DNA of 18,414 nucleotides. Source: Glomus cerebriforme. Its lineage: Eukaryota > Glomeromycota > Glomeromycetes > Glomerales > Glomeraceae. Where the stretch lies: the NCBI GenBank assembly GCA_003550305.1, contig QKYT01000404.1:70003-88416 (forward strand), read 5' to 3'. This document shows, piece by piece, positions 18,347 through 18,414 of the stretch. Each line of letters opens with the position of its first letter. Position 1 is the stretch's first letter. The position numbers and the translations under genes are program-made. The notes under the pieces were generated by a model that did not search any database, was not told the origin of the DNA, and worked only from the letters and a program-made list of their open reading frames with translations.

Positions 18347-18408
18347 AAATTGGGGCTCATTTAGGTCATTTTAGGATATCCTAAAATGATCTAAATGAGC
18401 CCCAATTT
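18347..18408. repeat. 62-bp near-perfect palindrome (fold-back element)
   Basis: The arms 18347-18377 and 18378-18408 are 31 bp each with no spacer, centred on GGATATCC. They pair at 30 of 31 positions; the exception is G at 18365 against T at 18390. The arm includes TTGGGGCTCATTTAGGTCAT. It is non-coding and could be a miniature fold-back transposon. The sequence ends six bases later, so an assembly-end effect cannot be excluded. Confidence 0.8.
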
Positions 18409-18414
18409 TTTTTG

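Noticed and set aside
1..18414. tRNA, rRNA or CRISPR arrays
   Set aside because: No clover-leaf B-box-like GGTTCGAATCC word, no conserved rRNA core and no spaced direct repeats were found on either strand by reading.

Overview
The window looks like a repeat-dense, A+T-rich (roughly three quarters A+T by eye) stretch of a eukaryotic genome. The best fit is a glomeromycotan (arbuscular mycorrhizal) fungus of the Rhizophagus/Glomus type. The reasons are short introns (49-99 bp) with GTAAGT-like donors and TAG/CAG acceptors, and decayed transposon proteins that resemble, from memory, the hAT, Helitron, Ty3-type gag and lineage-specific repetitive proteins of these fungi. No search was run, so family names rest on motif recognition. 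I see no intact gene, no tRNA or rRNA gene and no CRISPR. Single ambiguous N bases are scattered through the window.

Layout. (1) 80-1058: a minus-strand retrotransposon gag relic, one continuous frame with three stops, cut off at a GC-rich inverted repeat. (2) 1059-6125: mostly A+T-rich sequence holding two clean non-autonomous DNA transposons, 2775-2917 (hAT type, perfect 8-bp target duplication) and 3515-3780 (TA-flanked, 26-bp terminal repeats), plus two weak minus-strand coding traces. (3) 6126-7002: the 3' half of a hAT transposase pseudogene, followed by inverted repeats near 7517-7689. (4) About 7955-9720: a long, heavily decayed copy of a multi-copy protein family whose better copies carry what looks like a DDE-type acidic signature. 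(5) 10215-10603: a poly(A)-tailed, minus-strand retroposed fragment with a perfect 15-bp target duplication.

(6) 10851-14563 is the centrepiece. A Helitron Rep gene was hit by a hAT element at TTCTAGTC, and a segment spanning the hAT 3' end and the adjoining Helitron sequence was then inverted. The proof is internal: the second target-duplication copy is present as its reverse complement, GACTAGAA, at 13014-13021. The Helitron protein reads from + (10851-11683) to - (13013 down to 12665) and back to + (from 13503). A smaller 166-bp insertion sits in the last piece at 13664-13829.

(7) 14563-18160, minus strand: remains of at least one spliced gene. Five exons (16380 down to 14563) hold one consistent frame with only two nonsense codons. 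The gene is fused tail-to-tail to the truncated Helitron, and one intron carries a 724-bp hAT-type element (15428-16151) whose target duplication is the 3' splice site itself. Upstream lie two related zinc-binding-like CxxC-H-C segments (17377-17790 and 17975-18160). (8) A 62-bp near-perfect palindrome lies at the right edge (18347-18408).

Nothing here appears to work as a pathway. The window records sequential insertion, inversion and decay. Many stops fall where the family has tryptophan or arginine (TGG to TGA/TAG, CGA to TGA), which suggests C:G to T:A driven decay.
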